64,000 nucleotides of DNA. It comes from Isoetes taiwanensis. Taxonomy: Eukaryota; Streptophyta; Lycopodiopsida; Isoetales; Isoetaceae. Below the pieces are notes generated by a model. The model had not been told where the DNA came from. It made no database searches and worked only from the letters and a program-made list of their open reading frames with translations. This document shows, one piece after another, positions 46,455 to 58,368 of the stretch. The position numbers and the translations under genes were made by a program. Position 1 is the first letter of the stretch. Each line of letters starts with the position of its first letter. Where the stretch lies: contig JAJEKV010000005.1 of the NCBI GenBank assembly GCA_021234155.1, positions 17,592,089 through 17,656,088 on the forward strand. Direction: 5' to 3'.

Positions 46455-48097
46455 TTTAATATTTTACATATTCCGGTTGTTCGATTCAATTAGTAAAACA
46501 CTTAAAAGCTGGAAAAACCTACCCATATGGCAAATATCTTGGAACTTAATAAAGATTAGGTCTTGTAACCCTAGACATTTGATCCATCACTTTGCATATT
46601 CCAGCACAACATAAGCACCGGAATGCCTCAAATACATTTACCATTCGATTTTGTACCTAAAGGCGAGTTGCATTATATATTGCGAGTTGCTCATGTGGCT
46701 CGATCAATAATCTTCGACAAATTCCGCAATGTTAACATAAGTACAACCTTGAAGGAAAAAAACCTTCTGATATATGTTGCTCCAAGAGGATCTGCAAATA
46801 GAAGAGAATAATAAAATTTACAGAAAAATCTTGGAGTCCAGGGCTAATATACTTTCATATACCTCACATTCGCAGCAAGATGTGAAGAAAAATATGAAAG
46901 TTATGTTTAAGCGCGGATTTGTAATACGCACAGACATAATCTCCACCAAGTTTAAACTGCCGAAAACCATTCAAACATCACAACTCTGCTACAAACCTTT
47001 TTATTACATATTCCAGTTGTTCAGTTCAATTCCGTAAAACACTTAAAAACTGGAAAAACCTATCCATATGGCAAATATCTTGGAACTTAATAAAGATTAG
47101 GTCTTGTAACCCTAGACATTTGATCCATCACTGCATATTCCAGCACAACATAAGCACCCCGGAATGCCTCAAATACATGTTACCATTCTGATTTTGTACC
47201 TTAAGGCAGAGTTGCATTATATATTGCAGTTGCTCATGTGGCTCGGTCAATAATCTCCCTGACAAATTCCGCAATGTTAATATAAGTACAACCAGGGTTG
47301 CCCTTAAGGGGCTATTTATAGCCAAATGGCTATATTTTGAATATTTTCAAAGATGAGATACTAAATCTGAATAGGTTACTATTGAAAATAAATTATATTC
47401 TTTCGCCAAAGTTTTACCATTTCGTCCGCCCGCCTTTCTTAAATTAGCCATGCATTTTTAAGCTCAGATCTAGAGTTTCGCCTCCAGTTCGATGGATCTA
47501 AGTGTTTAGGATCATAGATTATCCCCTTAACAACATTGTAGATCAAGTAATTGTTTGCTAGCTCTAGTGGACCATAGTAGAATACTCAAAAAATCAACAA
47601 CTACTCAAATTTTGCTAAACATAATAGGTTTCCTTAATCCTGTAAGTTGTATGTGAATTGACATCTAATTTATTTATTTCAATTACCACATTAACGTTGG
47701 CAAGGTTCGCCAGAGTTTCTATGAAACAGTTCACAGTTCAAGTCGCAAAAAGTAATCGCCTACAAAATTAATATAGAAAGCATATGATTCGCCTCACCTT
47801 CTAAATCACGCCTATGCAGATATGGCCTTAAGGGCAACCCTGAGTACAACCTTGAAGGAAAAAAACCTTCTGATATATGTTGCTCCAAGAGGATCTGCAG
47901 ATAGAAGAGAATAATAAAATTTACAGAAAAATCTTGGAGTCCAGGGCTAATATACTTTCATATACCTCACATTCGCAGCAAGATGTGAAGAAAAATATGA
48001 AAGTTATCTTTAAGCGCGGATTTGTAATACGCACAGACATAATCTCCACCAAGTTTAAACTGCCGAAAACCATTCAAACATCACAACTCTGCTACAA
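46455..48097. repeat. Tandem duplication of about 550 bp, second copy split by a hAT element
   Basis: 46455-47003 is repeated at 47004-48097 at high identity. The second copy is enlarged by the hAT-type insertion 47293-47842 and its 8-bp duplication. The frames within (KIYRKILESRANILSYTSH) are identical in both copies but have no recognised domain. Confidence 0.85.
47293..47842. mobile_element. hAT-type miniature element 3 (550 bp)
   Basis: Perfect 17-bp terminal inverted repeats CAGGGTTGCCCTTAAGG, flanked by the perfect 8-bp duplication AGTACAAC (47285-47292 and 47843-47850). The upstream tandem copy (46739-46746) is the intact pre-insertion site with a single AGTACAAC. No coding capacity. 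The TTCGCC words near 47400, 47480 and 47790 are scattered, without a clear array. Confidence 0.93.
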
Positions 48098-48425
48098 ACT
48101 TCGCCCAGCGAAGATGCCGGAAAATAACATGCCATTTGAGACTGCATTCACAGATAGACAATCCGGTTGGATTTATAGGCCTGACAGAGTCTTGCTCAAG
48201 AACCGCCCAAGGAGAAACCCAAGCCCTTGCTGCAAAAGGAGAATCAATAAGAACCACAACTGTGAACACCCTAAATATTACACTGCTTTTTATCTCTTCA
48301 ACTGGCAGAGAAGATTGATTCCAGCTTCGGTAAGAACATTGGCAGATCAGGTGCGGAGCGAACTAACTGCTGAAGAAGATTTCTGCAACACGGCCGCCAT
48401 GCTCTCGGAGATCCGGTGCCTATAA
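48098..48425. other. Exon-like sequence, either strand, unknown
   Basis: The plus frame ending at 48425 is basic and Cys/Arg-rich. On the minus strand an ATG at 48402 gives MAAVLQKSSSAVSSLR, which looks like the start of an organelle-targeting peptide, and the sequence upstream of it (48430-48560) resembles a plant 5' leader. Neither reading can be extended through splice sites with confidence. Confidence 0.25.
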
Positions 48426-48784
48426 CTTTTACTCGAGATAGTTAAGTTTGAAGAACAGGCCAGATGATGCCCTAAATCCCTAAATCGCATAGAGCGAGAA
48501 GAGAAAGGATATTTCGACCGTCCAAATTTTTAATCAAATCTTGGCCGTCGGATCTAGGGCTGGGTCCAACACTTACACAATAACTTTATAATAAAGGATT
48601 AATGACCCCCCTTCAAAATATTGCCTACATTTTGCCTTTGTAAATGTAAAATTTGGGCCCTTTTTTTAATCCACCCTTTTGTGCAACTACCCTTAACATT
48701 AATACAGAGTAAGTACAAGAAGAGCGATACTAGGGTACTCCTGCCCATACATGAGCGAGAACTCAAACGGCACGCACACCTACT

Positions 48785-49492
48785 TGACATATTTAACAAA
48801 ACTTGGACTTATTCAATTCTAATAGATAGCCTTCCACGATGCCCTGATAAAATTTTAATAATTTCATCAGTTTATTTTTAAATTAAAATTATGATGGCTA
48901 TTAAAGTATAGAATTAATTTCTATACAGCTCCAATTAAAATTTTTATAGGAAGAACTATATGTAATGAAACTTTCAGGTTCGATAGTTTATTATTGATGA
49001 AGTAACTTATAAAGTTGTTAAAAAATAGTTTAATACCAAATTTCAACAATAATAAATGATGTAAAAAATGGTCATTAAAACAAAAGTTTATCATTTAATT
49101 AATTTAACCTAAAACTCTTCTTAAAATATTTTTAAGATGACTAAGAGTTTGTAAATTGTGAAATCCTCATAGTAATATTAAGTCAATCGCTTATCAAGCC
49201 ATCATGTTTCATATATATAATATCCTGATTGCCAAATTTTTAAGCACTGAAAATTGAAATTATATATTTTTGAAATGTATAATTCTAAATAAATTGAAGT
49301 AAAAATTAGTGTAGAAAGTAATTTTATGCTTTGATAACTATCATATTTTTAATTTAAAAATGAACTTATATAATTAAAACTTATAGGAATTATTAAAATC
49401 AAGAAAGATTAAACGATACATATAGCCTTATAATCGTATTCTTAAAGTGCTATCTATCTAATATGAATAAGTCTAGATTTTCTTGAATACAT
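48785..49492. mobile_element. AT-rich foldback element, copy 1
   Basis: Begins TTGACATATTTAACAAAACTTGGACTTATT and ends with a diverged inverted version near 49460-49492. The interior is related along its length to 52217-52976. No coding sequence. Confidence 0.6.
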
Positions 49493-49607
49493 CATCTACC
49501 TACGACTCATGAAACAAACCTGCCAATGCTCTCTACAATGAGGAGGGTCCTTTCCCAGACAGCTGCCTTGAACTGCTCTTTCCGAGGGGACGCCAGGTAA
49601 GAGAGAT

Positions 49608-49990
49608 ATAATTGTTTCAAGTACCTTCGATGCTATAATATAATAAACTGTAATTATAGAATCTCAATTTCTTTGTATGGCAGCAAATGCAGAGTGTTTA
49701 GAATAATACGCAACTTTGGACTGCTTAAAAGTTACTTCCATCACAAAACATTAAATTGGAAGGCATATTTAAGAGGTTCGTGTTTTAATCCACGTTCGCA
49801 ATTACTTATTGTTTCCAGGTTGGACGTCAGTGTATGAATTCAGACCTTAATTGTAGTAGTGGACCAAATTATAGTCGTACGGTCATTCATGTTCTTCTTT
49901 CATTCATCTGACAGTCCAACATACCAGAAGATGTAGTTTCCTTGCAAAGGGGAATGGGGCCCAGCATACCGAACTTAAAGAAAAGGTTAG
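49608..49990 (+). repeat. Fragment of the 12.9-kb LTR-like repeat, without the hAT insertion
   Basis: AGAATCTCAATTTCTTTGTATGGCA through AGTGTATGAATTCAGACC matches 13085-13275 joined directly to 13863 onward, so this copy keeps the unoccupied hAT target. Confidence 0.65.
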
Positions 49991-49994
49991 ATTA

Positions 49995-51700
49995 AGTGAT
50001 AATTTTTTCTCTGTCGAACATGTTTTTTCTATATTGAACGGGGTTCATGTATGCACAAAGCAAAACATTTCCAGGGAAAAAATTAAGCACACTATATATT
50101 TTTTTATAAAAATAGTTTGGTTATTTTTCAAAATCTTACAGTATTTTACGATATATATTTGGCTAAAGTTATTATTAACATTAGATTTATATGTATTTGG
50201 ACTTGGCGAAACAATTGAATTAAGTATTTCTTTAAGCTTTTACTTGACTATTTTTTCTAACTAGAAAAGGCAAAAAATGTAACTTCTATAGTTTTAGACA
50301 TATTGTACTACAATCATAAATAATAATCAGCAATCAAGGAACATACAATAATATTAAAAAACTTTAACAGAAACTCACAACATAGCTTATAACATCCATA
50401 GTCTGAACTACATTCAATGCAACGATATCCTTCTAGATATGGTGATCAAATTGCACTTATCTCTAACCGTTGAATGAAGTTATGCAACCAACTCGGGCAT
50501 CTAGATGGATATTGCCATCTCTTACGACTCCTTTCTAGGATGCATATGTAATATATATAAAAAAAATTCATAGTTTGAAAAACTACTATCACTGATGATG
50601 GTAGGTGGCGATCTGTAAAAACTGTTAATAAAAATTCAGTTTTGTTTGGCTATTAATGATCTACTATATAAATATTGTGATATAATGAAAGGCTAATATC
50701 TTTTTCTTTAAGGAAAAGGGGAAAAATAGTTTGGCTGATTCTAAAAAAACAATGGAGTATTTGTTTTAATTATGGCTATTTTTTATTTTTTTTTAAAGAA
50801 ATCTATCTTCATAAAATTCGTTGCAAAAATTGCCAAGACCCCTTAAAAAATTGCCATTTGGCTAATAGTAGCCACTAATTTTTTCCGTGGACGTTCCTGG
50901 TTTAAAAAGTTCATGAGCTGCCTTAAAAGTGTTGGATCCTTGGAAAGATAATGGTATCTTCCTCTTATTTCATTGCGTGTTGGAGACATGAAGATAATCT
51001 TTTCTTCTAATTGAACCATCCCTAAGTTGCACGTTTGATAAATGCCCTTGGCCAGAGCTCCAATCTCTAACCGATGAGAGGAGATACGAAACTATCTAAA
51101 GTCCTGAGATTATGTGGCAATGGGTATATAAGCATCCAGGGCGTCGAAGCAAAACCATCTCTAAATGTATTCAAGAAATTGTCCTTGTAGAACTGTCTTT
51201 TGGTAAATAATTCTTTCGAAGATGTCCACTTGTCTGCCACATACATGTGTTTTATATTATGACGAATACCTCACGGCGTTTCATAGTGAGCGAGTGGTTA
51301 ATATATGGAGCCTCTTGAATTGGTTTCATTGTTCTTCTTGAGATCAGATATCTAAACATACAAAGCAGTTGGTTTAACCAAAGTATTGACAAATAAATTT
51401 AGTGTTCACATCATAAAAATGCCTCTCGAAGCATTATCTGGAGGTGAAGATCATCACCTTGGTCTTCTGCAAATTTACTTGCAATTCTCCTTCTTTGCAA
51501 AAGGCATCCAAAGACAAGGAAAATTAAGACCACATCAGCATTGAGCAAGATTGGAATATACTCTTGAGCTAGCAGGACACGTCAATTTTTTTTGCCATTT
51601 TCCAGCCATTTTAAATTTGCTTTAGATATTTTTATAAAGAGTGAAACTGCCCAAATAAGATCATCTGATTCTAAAGATTTCAACCTCTAAAGAGCTTATC
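49995..51700. other. AT-rich spacer, nothing recognised
   Basis: The hydrophobic plus frame at 50034-50264 is what A/T-rich DNA yields by chance. No repeat or gene that I can support. Confidence 0.4.
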
Positions 51701-52084
51701 TCTGAATTGTATTGAGTGCTTAGCAGCTCATTTCATTTTGTGATGCAGATGCATTCAGAAAGAATTCTGGAGACCATTATCGCAGGATATAAAGAGAACG
51801 AAGCGAGTCTTACTGTGAAAAACAATATTCAGCAACAAGAAATTCAACCACGTCATTTTCCTTGCTTGTTGTTCCTTCTTTTCTTTTTCTTTTTTTTTTC
51901 TTTTTTTGCAATGTTGTTAATTTGGACGCTACTTTCAGGGGACAAAAAAGAACAAGGTACAATAGACAAGGTCAATGAATGCATGCAAAGACAAGTGAAG
52001 ACTGAAAATAGATTGACTAAAAGGAATCGTAACAACAAGAGAAACCAGAAACTAGACTACCCTAAGAGACGCATGACTATGGCT

Positions 52085-52183
52085 TATATATGTCTGCCAT
52101 GTCAGCAACAAGCATGCACAGCCACGTCAGCAGGCGTGCAATGCCACGTCAGCAGTGTGACGTCATCATACACGTCAGCATAG
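52085..52183. promoter_or_regulatory. Cluster of ACGT-type bZIP motifs
   Basis: Four direct copies of CACGTCAGCA or CATGTCAGCA within 100 bp, plus one perfect palindrome TGACGTCA at about 52158. These are binding sites for plant bZIP factors of the TGA/ABF type. No downstream gene is visible (a foldback element follows), so the cluster may be a remnant LTR enhancer. Confidence 0.5.
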
Positions 52184-52216
52184 ATCTAACAACAAGAGCT
52201 TAAAATTGAAGAGCTA

Positions 52217-52976
52217 TGACATATTTAACAAAAGTTGGACTTATTTAAATCTAATAGATATACTTCAAGGATGCCACGATAAGATCATATGTATTTTTAA
52301 ACTTATTGATTTTCATAATTTGTGCAGTTTATCGTTAGATCAAAAGTATGATAGTTACTAAAATATAAAATTGCTTTTTAAATTAATATTTACTTTAATC
52401 TATTTAGAATTAAATTCTCATCTAATTCTATATGATTAAAATGTTATTTTTAAAAATATTTAAAGAAGAAAATTTTAGATTGAGATTAACTAAATGATTA
52501 TATTTATGTTTTAATGATAACTATTGAACAATTTATTTTTGATGAAATAAATATATTGAAAATTAATCAATAATAAACTCAACCTAAAACTTTTTTAAAG
52601 TATTTTTAAAAGTATAAAAGTTTGCAAATTGTGAAATTCTCATAATAGTTTTAAGTCAATCGTTTATCAAACCATCAGATTTCATTTAGAAATTATCATG
52701 ATTGCCAAATTTTAAATTTGTAAAATCACTAAGAATTAAAATCTTATATTTTTGAAATGTCTAATTCTAAATAGATGCAAGTAAAAATTAATTTAGAAAG
52801 CAATTTTATTCTTTGGTAGCCGTTATACTCTTAATTTAAAAAAAAAACTTATATAATTAAAACTTATAAAAATTATAACAATCGAGAAGAATTAAACAAT
52901 GCATATGTTCTTATAGTGGCATCCTTGAAGTGCTATCTATTAAATCTAATAAGTCCAAGTTTTGTTAAATATGTCA
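52217..52976. mobile_element. AT-rich foldback element, copy 2 (760 bp)
   Basis: Inverted termini TGACATATTTAACAAAA.TTGGACTTATT pair with the right end ending GTTAAATATGTCA. Similarity of the two arms continues far inward (the ATAAAATTGCTTT..AAATTAAT..TTTACTT blocks), giving a near full-length hairpin. Target duplication not resolved. Confidence 0.75.
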
Positions 52977-53397
52977 CACCCCGTTTGGTACTCCCCGGTC
53001 TGTGTCTTCTTGTCGGTTATCATATCAAAAGATGATAACTTTATTTTGATACGAGCTCAGGAAGTAGGTATTGGATGTCTTTATTTGGGAGCGATACTTT
53101 TATTTAGGCATGTGTCATAGTTGGTGTCCACTTCGACGAATTGAGCCTACTGTAGGGATGTTTTTCTACATGACTGTCTAGTTGCTTTTCTTACTCTTGT
53201 TTCTCAATATGATATCAAACATGTGATGAGTGGCATCCAACCGGTGCGAGCTGGGTAACCCGAAGCGAAGGTCGAGCAAGGAGGGCCGACACACACTCCG
53301 ATGGATGTTTCTTCATGTTCGGATGTGCCAATGACTCTATGGACTGTTGTAGATTTATGAGATTGATAAAATGAAAAAAAAAAAAGTAATTTTGTTG

Positions 53398-53560
53398 AGT
53401 CTCTTTTTTGGGTTGCCCCTAGGGGGGCAAACCCTCGTTTGTATGGGGTTGTGGCATATCCTGAGTATATGCTGGAATATACTCAGAATATGTTGATGAC
53501 TGCTAAAAACCGATTACAGGCTGTAAACTGGCGGTAGCTTTTTTTGCTAAACAGCCACTC
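53398..53560 (-). repeat. Dispersed repeat R3, inverted copy
   Basis: Reverse complement of the 29010-29145 repeat, including the GGGTTGCCCCTAGGGGGGCAAACCC hairpin (53412-53436) and the CTGTAAACTGGC segment near 53525. Confidence 0.65.
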
Positions 53561-53713
53561 ACGAAACCGGCTAACCGGAGGGGCTCCTTTCCTCATCTTC
53601 TTGCTTGTAGCGTGGCATGCATTTTCCTCTGCCTTCCAAGATCGCGGCAGATATTAACTCTGCCTTCCATGATTTGCTTAGCTGAGAATCGAAGAAGAGC
53701 TCTCTTTGGCATA

Positions 53714-54018
53714 AATGGCTATAGAGTATTGTTACTATTTTGCCACCGTCACTGTTGGCATCCCCTATACCTGCAACTTACCTGAACCAGTGGTTCCAGT
53801 TCTAAACCTAATCATGCAATGGGAAGCATTGGGGTTCCGAAATTATGGATTATGATCATAATGAAGCTACAATGTCTCTCGATGCAGAGTACTTTCATGG
53901 ACGGAGGCATCTTCTTGTACTATGCAGTGATTATTGCAGTTCTTGCTGGCTTGGGTTTCATGTATGTGCCCCGGCTGTTACAAGAAGGTGCTAAAATAAT
54001 CTCGCGTATACAGGTACT
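53714..54018 (+). other. Exon-like frames, unknown
   Basis: GIFLYYAVIIAVLAGLGF, followed by RLLQEGAKIISRIQ, forms a plausible membrane segment. It ends at CAG before GTACTG (54014), a possible splice donor. It does not match the N-terminal part of carotene hydroxylases, so its link to the pseudogene that follows is unclear. Confidence 0.25.
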
Positions 54019-54418
54019 GCTTTCCTTAGAAACGATCATATATAGTTGTAATGAGCTGATTTTAATGTGATCCAGCAAAATGAGGATCCGTATGCCCTCC
54101 TTTCAGAAAAGCTTTGAAGTGGTTTTGGAGAACAAATTACAGATCAGGTTTATTAGCTGGCATGTTGTTACGTCCCTTATCGAACCAGAAATTCTTGTGA
54201 AGTCTAAGAAAACGAGCTGAGAACGCCTATGTGATCTTTTACATTGCCGTACATGGATAGGAACGTCTTTGTTGTTTGGATCAGGAGTTTGAGCTTTCAT
54301 GTCTAAGTAAAACTATCAATTGTGCTGCTGCTATCCTGAACAATCAGGCTATTTCTTGGAAAAGTAAACTTTTCTATTTCCTAATTTGTATCTGATGTTT
54401 GATACGCATGGAACTTTA

Positions 54419-54965
54419 GAAGTACCATGGACAGAGATATTTGGCACATTCTCTCTAGCAGTTGGAGCTGCAGTAAGTTGCATCAAAGAACTCTTTGACA
54501 TTTGCCATTACCCTAGTTTTTACGCATGTTTCACTGCTTCATGCATTGTCTGAAGGCTTTTGCACGCCATTTGTGTAATGAAATCTTAACTGCTATGTAT
54601 AGCAACTCAAGTATGTAAGCTGACATTAAGAACAATTCCAGGTGGGTATGGAGTTTTGGGCTAGATGGGCGCACCGCGTTCTTTGGCATCACTTTGGAGC
54701 ATGCATGAGGTGAAAAACAACACATTCAAGACGAGTCTGTTGCTTGCTGTACTTGTTAAATAAAGTGCAGTGCAGTAGATGAATTGTAGTTGCGACAATA
54801 TGAGAATTGTACTCATGCATCTAAAATTTGATTGTTGAAGTTATGGTTGCCATTATGTGTTGATTATTTAATGTAACCATCCAGCTTAACCAGCTCAGCC
54901 AAAACACCTCATCTTATTTATGATGGTTTCAGGAGTCTCCTAGAGTACATTGAGGTTTGTTCTAA
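54419..54965 (+). pseudogene. Beta-carotene (non-heme di-iron) hydroxylase pseudogene
   Basis: Three exon remnants with family intron positions. Exon a (54419-54472): EVPWTEIFGTFSLAVGAA, then GTAAGT. Exon b (54642-54709): after a TTCCAG acceptor, VGMEFWARWAHRVLWH, then a 4-nt deletion that shifts the frame within the ASLWHMHE block, ending GAG before GTGAAA. Exon c (from 54933): GAGTCTCC.. is a mutilated start of the SHHRPREGPFE exon. The enzyme adds hydroxyls to the beta rings of carotenoids in plastids, using His-rich iron ligands (HxxxxH, HxxHH). Here only the start of the first His cluster remains, and no later exons (FVHDGLVHRRFP, HQLHHSDKF regions) are found. The introns show it is a gene-derived fragment, not a retrocopy. 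Confidence 0.75.
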
Positions 54966-55140
54966 GCGGCGCAGACCTGGTAGTGTCTAGCCAGGGAGGA
55001 TAAGGAATATGATATTTGGCATCCAAGCATGAGTGAAGTTGCTATTGAAAGCATCTGGGTCCAATTGGTTGATGGGCATGATATTGCTGGATTTGTAAAG
55101 TTCGTTTTCATTTTCTCATTTTTCTTGTTTGTGCATATAG

Positions 55141-55680
55141 GGTGCAGGAAATGCGAATCGTCCCCAACTGCCAGAATTAATTTGTTGTATGCTGGAAAGC
55201 CTATCAGGACTTGAAGACCAAAGATTAAATTATGCAGAGGTATCTTTGGGTTTACAAATAGTTATTAAATAAGTAGAATGGAAGCTCATCATTAATCTTT
55301 CATTGTTTGTCATCATCTTACAACTCCAAAGCTTAAGCAACTTGCTCAACATGTAATCAGCAATCGTTCATAAAACCTGGGGTTGAATCACAGCATGTTC
55401 AAAAATGCACGAGGGATACACTTATCTTCATATTTGCAACATTCCTTAGGACTGCCGCATGCACCGAGTCCAGCCCCATGTCCCATGCAGGGATTTGTTA
55501 CAGCTTCATGGCAAGCTAAACCGTCAGATAGTTTATTTCAGCCTACTCTTGCTCCTGCTTCATCTCTATCACTTCATCTGCCCGAATTAGGTCGATCTTC
55601 TGCTCCATCAGCTACAATTGTGGAAGAGACAAATGAGCTCTCACACAAAAGTGTTCTCCTGCCTACGTCAGGTAAGTCAA
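55141..55680 (+). other. Two exon-like segments of unknown identity
   Basis: Segment 1 (about 55142-55240) lies between a CATATAG acceptor and GAG/GTATCT donor and encodes GNANRPQLPELICCMLESL. Segment 2 (55395-about 55702), Pro/Ser-rich with LQHSLGLPHAPSPAPCPMQ, ends before GTATTT. They could belong to one host gene fragment, but I recognise no family. Confidence 0.3.
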
Positions 55681-55749
55681 ATGTCTTATCAAAGTTGTCT
55701 GGTATTTTCTTAATCATTTGAGCATGCCGATAGCAAGTTCGAAAGGTTT

Positions 55750-56455
55750 TTTTTTTAGATGTGGCACCTTGATAATGGCTGCAAGGGATTTGGAGTCCTG
55801 GCCAGTACATCTCTATGACTGATTCTTAATAAAAAATATAATTTTAATCACTGCAGAGGCTTAAGTACAAGTCAATAATGGGCTATGCAAGTTGTTGAAC
55901 TTACTTGGTCTCGGTGTTAAGTCTTAGCTGCTATATCGAACAAAGGTATTTTCTTGAAAGAGTTTTCTATACTGATATATCACAAGACAAAGGTCTTGTT
56001 TATAAGTGCTGTAAGGGCCTATATAAATGGAATGTGCTAACGATTAGTGCACGACATCAAAGCGATGCAACTTGACTCTGTTGTCACTTTTAAGTATTCT
56101 TTGATTTAATCCTCAAGGCAAAGGTTTAGTGAAAAGTCAGCTTATGAGAGAGATTGCGTAAGCTTGTAATTAAAACTAATTAAAACTACAATGGAAAGTT
56201 CAGCAAATGAGCCCTTGCAGGCCCGTGCCTTGTATTGATTTAATATGAAAAACTTCAACTTTACAAATGTGGGGACATGATATACCCTCACTTGGATGAT
56301 TTAAATATATGAAAGACAGCTTTACAAATTTGGGGACATGATATACCCTTTTAAATTGTGACTAATAGCGGCTTATTGGCTTGACTTTTGATTGTGCCAT
56401 TGTTTGAATGCATCACCTTGTTCTAGCCTTCTAGTTCCCTGTATTTCTTTTGGAT
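55750..56455. other. Spacer with a 68-bp tandem duplication
   Basis: CTTTACAAAT.TGGGGACATGATATACCCT occurs at about 56260 and 56322. No gene recognised. Confidence 0.5.
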
Positions 56456-56460
56456 AAAAC

Positions 56461-56757
56461 TGTTGGGGTCGTCACCACTCACCACATTCATCATAGACCG
56501 TATATAGAGTGATATACGCGCATGCACGCGTGCAGGATATTTGCACATATGCATTGTGGAGCCATTATCACCACTGTATTATCTGAGCAGAGAGAGAAGA
56601 ACAGAGAGGGACGGTGTATTGAGGGAGAGTGATTTTGCTTGATCTAGCTATGGAGATGATGATTCTTTGTCTTGTGCATTGCCTTGATTTGATAGATTGA
56701 GCTTGGATTGTTGGGGTTTTTCATCCTTCTTGCAAGGTTAGAGTTCTAGCTCTAACA
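56461..56757 (+). repeat. 5' LTR of outer Ty3/gypsy element
   Basis: Starts TGTTGGGGTC, ends AGCTCTAACA, with a TATATAGA box near 56501. It is followed two bases later by TTGGCGACCACGG, in the position of a gypsy primer-binding site. A gag frame follows. The 3' LTR is outside the window. Confidence 0.75.
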
Positions 56758-56947
56758 ATTTGGCGACCACGGTGCTCGACAGACCATTGATCGGCAAGAA
56801 TTTCCATTGAAAAAGGAGTTGTTACCATTGGTATTGGTGATCGTCGGTAAAGAACGACACCATTGTGAAAGGAGCAATTTCTTGTGTGAAGGGGATTTTG
56901 CCGTAATTGATTTGTGGAGTAAAATTTGACAAGGGGAGCATAGTTTT

Positions 56948-57802
56948 ATGCCCAAGAGAAGTAAGAAGGAGATCCCACTAAGCTCCATCGTAACAAGAAG
57001 GGGACCGGTGAGTCAATCTTTGGGCTCAAAATTGCATCAAGATTCAATTTCGTTTTCAGATTTGGGAGCAGATCTGGGGTCTAATTCTCAGATCCAGGAG
57101 GTTTTGATTCCATTTACCGATCTAGAAGGTAATCCAATTTCGTTTTTCAAATTGAAGGGAGATTCAATTTCGTTTTTCCAATTTCAAGAAACCCAAGAAG
57201 AGGCAGAGATGGCTATATTACCACCTATGGTATGGGATTTTCAGACAATGGGGATTCCAAAGTTTGATGATCTGGTAGATCGGGATCCTTTGAAGCATAT
57301 TGTGAAGTTTGAGAGGTACTGCCAGCAGTGTAAGTTACCGGCTGCTGATTACTTGCTTTGGTTTCATAGTTCTTTGCAAGATTCAGTGGAGGAATGGGCA
57401 CAAACTCAGCCAGATACCATGACATATCAGGAATTAAAGGAAGCTTTCATTGCTAATTATCAAGAAGTCCATGGTAAGGATAAGACTATGGAAAGGTGGA
57501 CAAATTTCACACAAAAAGAAGATGAATCAATTAGAGAGTATAATCGAGGTACATTCTATGTTCTCAAAGCCGTGGTTCATTGAAAGATTGCAAGGAGTGA
57601 TGAAATGGATATCCAATGGTATGTGAAGGGGCTGAAACGAGCTATTGCTCATAAGGTGAAGGCTAAACAGCCTACAACATTACTAGAGGCACAAAAGTAT
57701 GCTCTCAAGGCTGAAGATAAGCTAGGATACATTCATGAAGTTGCTGCTCCGAGCATAAAACAGGATATTGCAGCCAAGATTTCTAAGCTTACAATTGGTG
57801 AG
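56948..57802 (+). pseudogene. Ty3/gypsy gag (capsid) of the outer element, interrupted
   Basis: One frame (about 285 codons) with a single in-frame TGA at 57581. The N-terminal part contains three internal repeats of a DSISFxxL/PISFFKLKG type. The capsid core (about residues 95-200) has the retrotransposon gag pattern PKFDDLVDRDPLKHIVKFE, W..SL.DS..EWA and TYQELKEAFIANYQ. KQPTTLLEAQKYALKAEDK follows the stop. Gag assembles the particle that carries the RNA. It is cut off at 57802 by the inner element's LTR, so its zinc knuckle and pol are missing here. Confidence 0.8.
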
Positions 57803-58368
57803 TGTTAGTCCCAGGCCTCCCGTACAGACTATTCATGCATCTGACAGACCACTGGTCAAGCTCAAGGATCCTCATCAACTACTGGTCAGCCATCAAAAGC
57901 TCGGCCAGAAGACCAAGCGGCCCTTCATCATCAAAAGCCTATCAAGAGGCGCCGCCGAGACAAGTGATTTGGCCCGCCCACGCCACGCCGGCGTCGGCGT
58001 GATTCTAGGCATTTCAAGAGGCACCGCCCACATTCCTGCAAATCAGGCCTCCTTCCGAGAGTCGGCACCCTAGATCAGTCGAGTGTCTATATTGGGCCCA
58101 AGGCCATTGTACTATATATATGAGTAGAGCTAGCATATGATGGCTAGATGAGTTTTGAGTCTTGTCTCATTTCAGTTCTTCTCTCTTATTAGAGCTCATG
58201 TATGTTCATCATTGATATCAAGGAAGCTTATCATTTTCCTCTCATTTGTTCTGTTTTCTTCTTCTTCTTCTCTTCTTACAAATCCCGTGACATAGTCCCC
58301 GGACTCTCTGTTAGATCCACGAGGTCCTCACGGAGGGTGTCTTCCGAGTTCCTAACCTGACCCAAACA
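57803..58368 (+). repeat. 5' LTR of inner Ty3/gypsy element
   Basis: 566 bp, TGTTAGTCCC to ACCCAAACA, inserted into the outer gag. A TATA box ACTATATATATGAG lies at 58111-58124. A TTC-rich patch is at 58258-58276. TTGGCCCCGATGCCG directly after it (58370) is in primer-site position. Confidence 0.75.

Noticed and set aside
47285-47850. Mutator-like element with 9-bp duplication AGTACAACC
   Set aside because: Assigning the C to the terminus gives CAGGG...CCCTG ends and a perfect 8-bp duplication, the usual hAT pattern.
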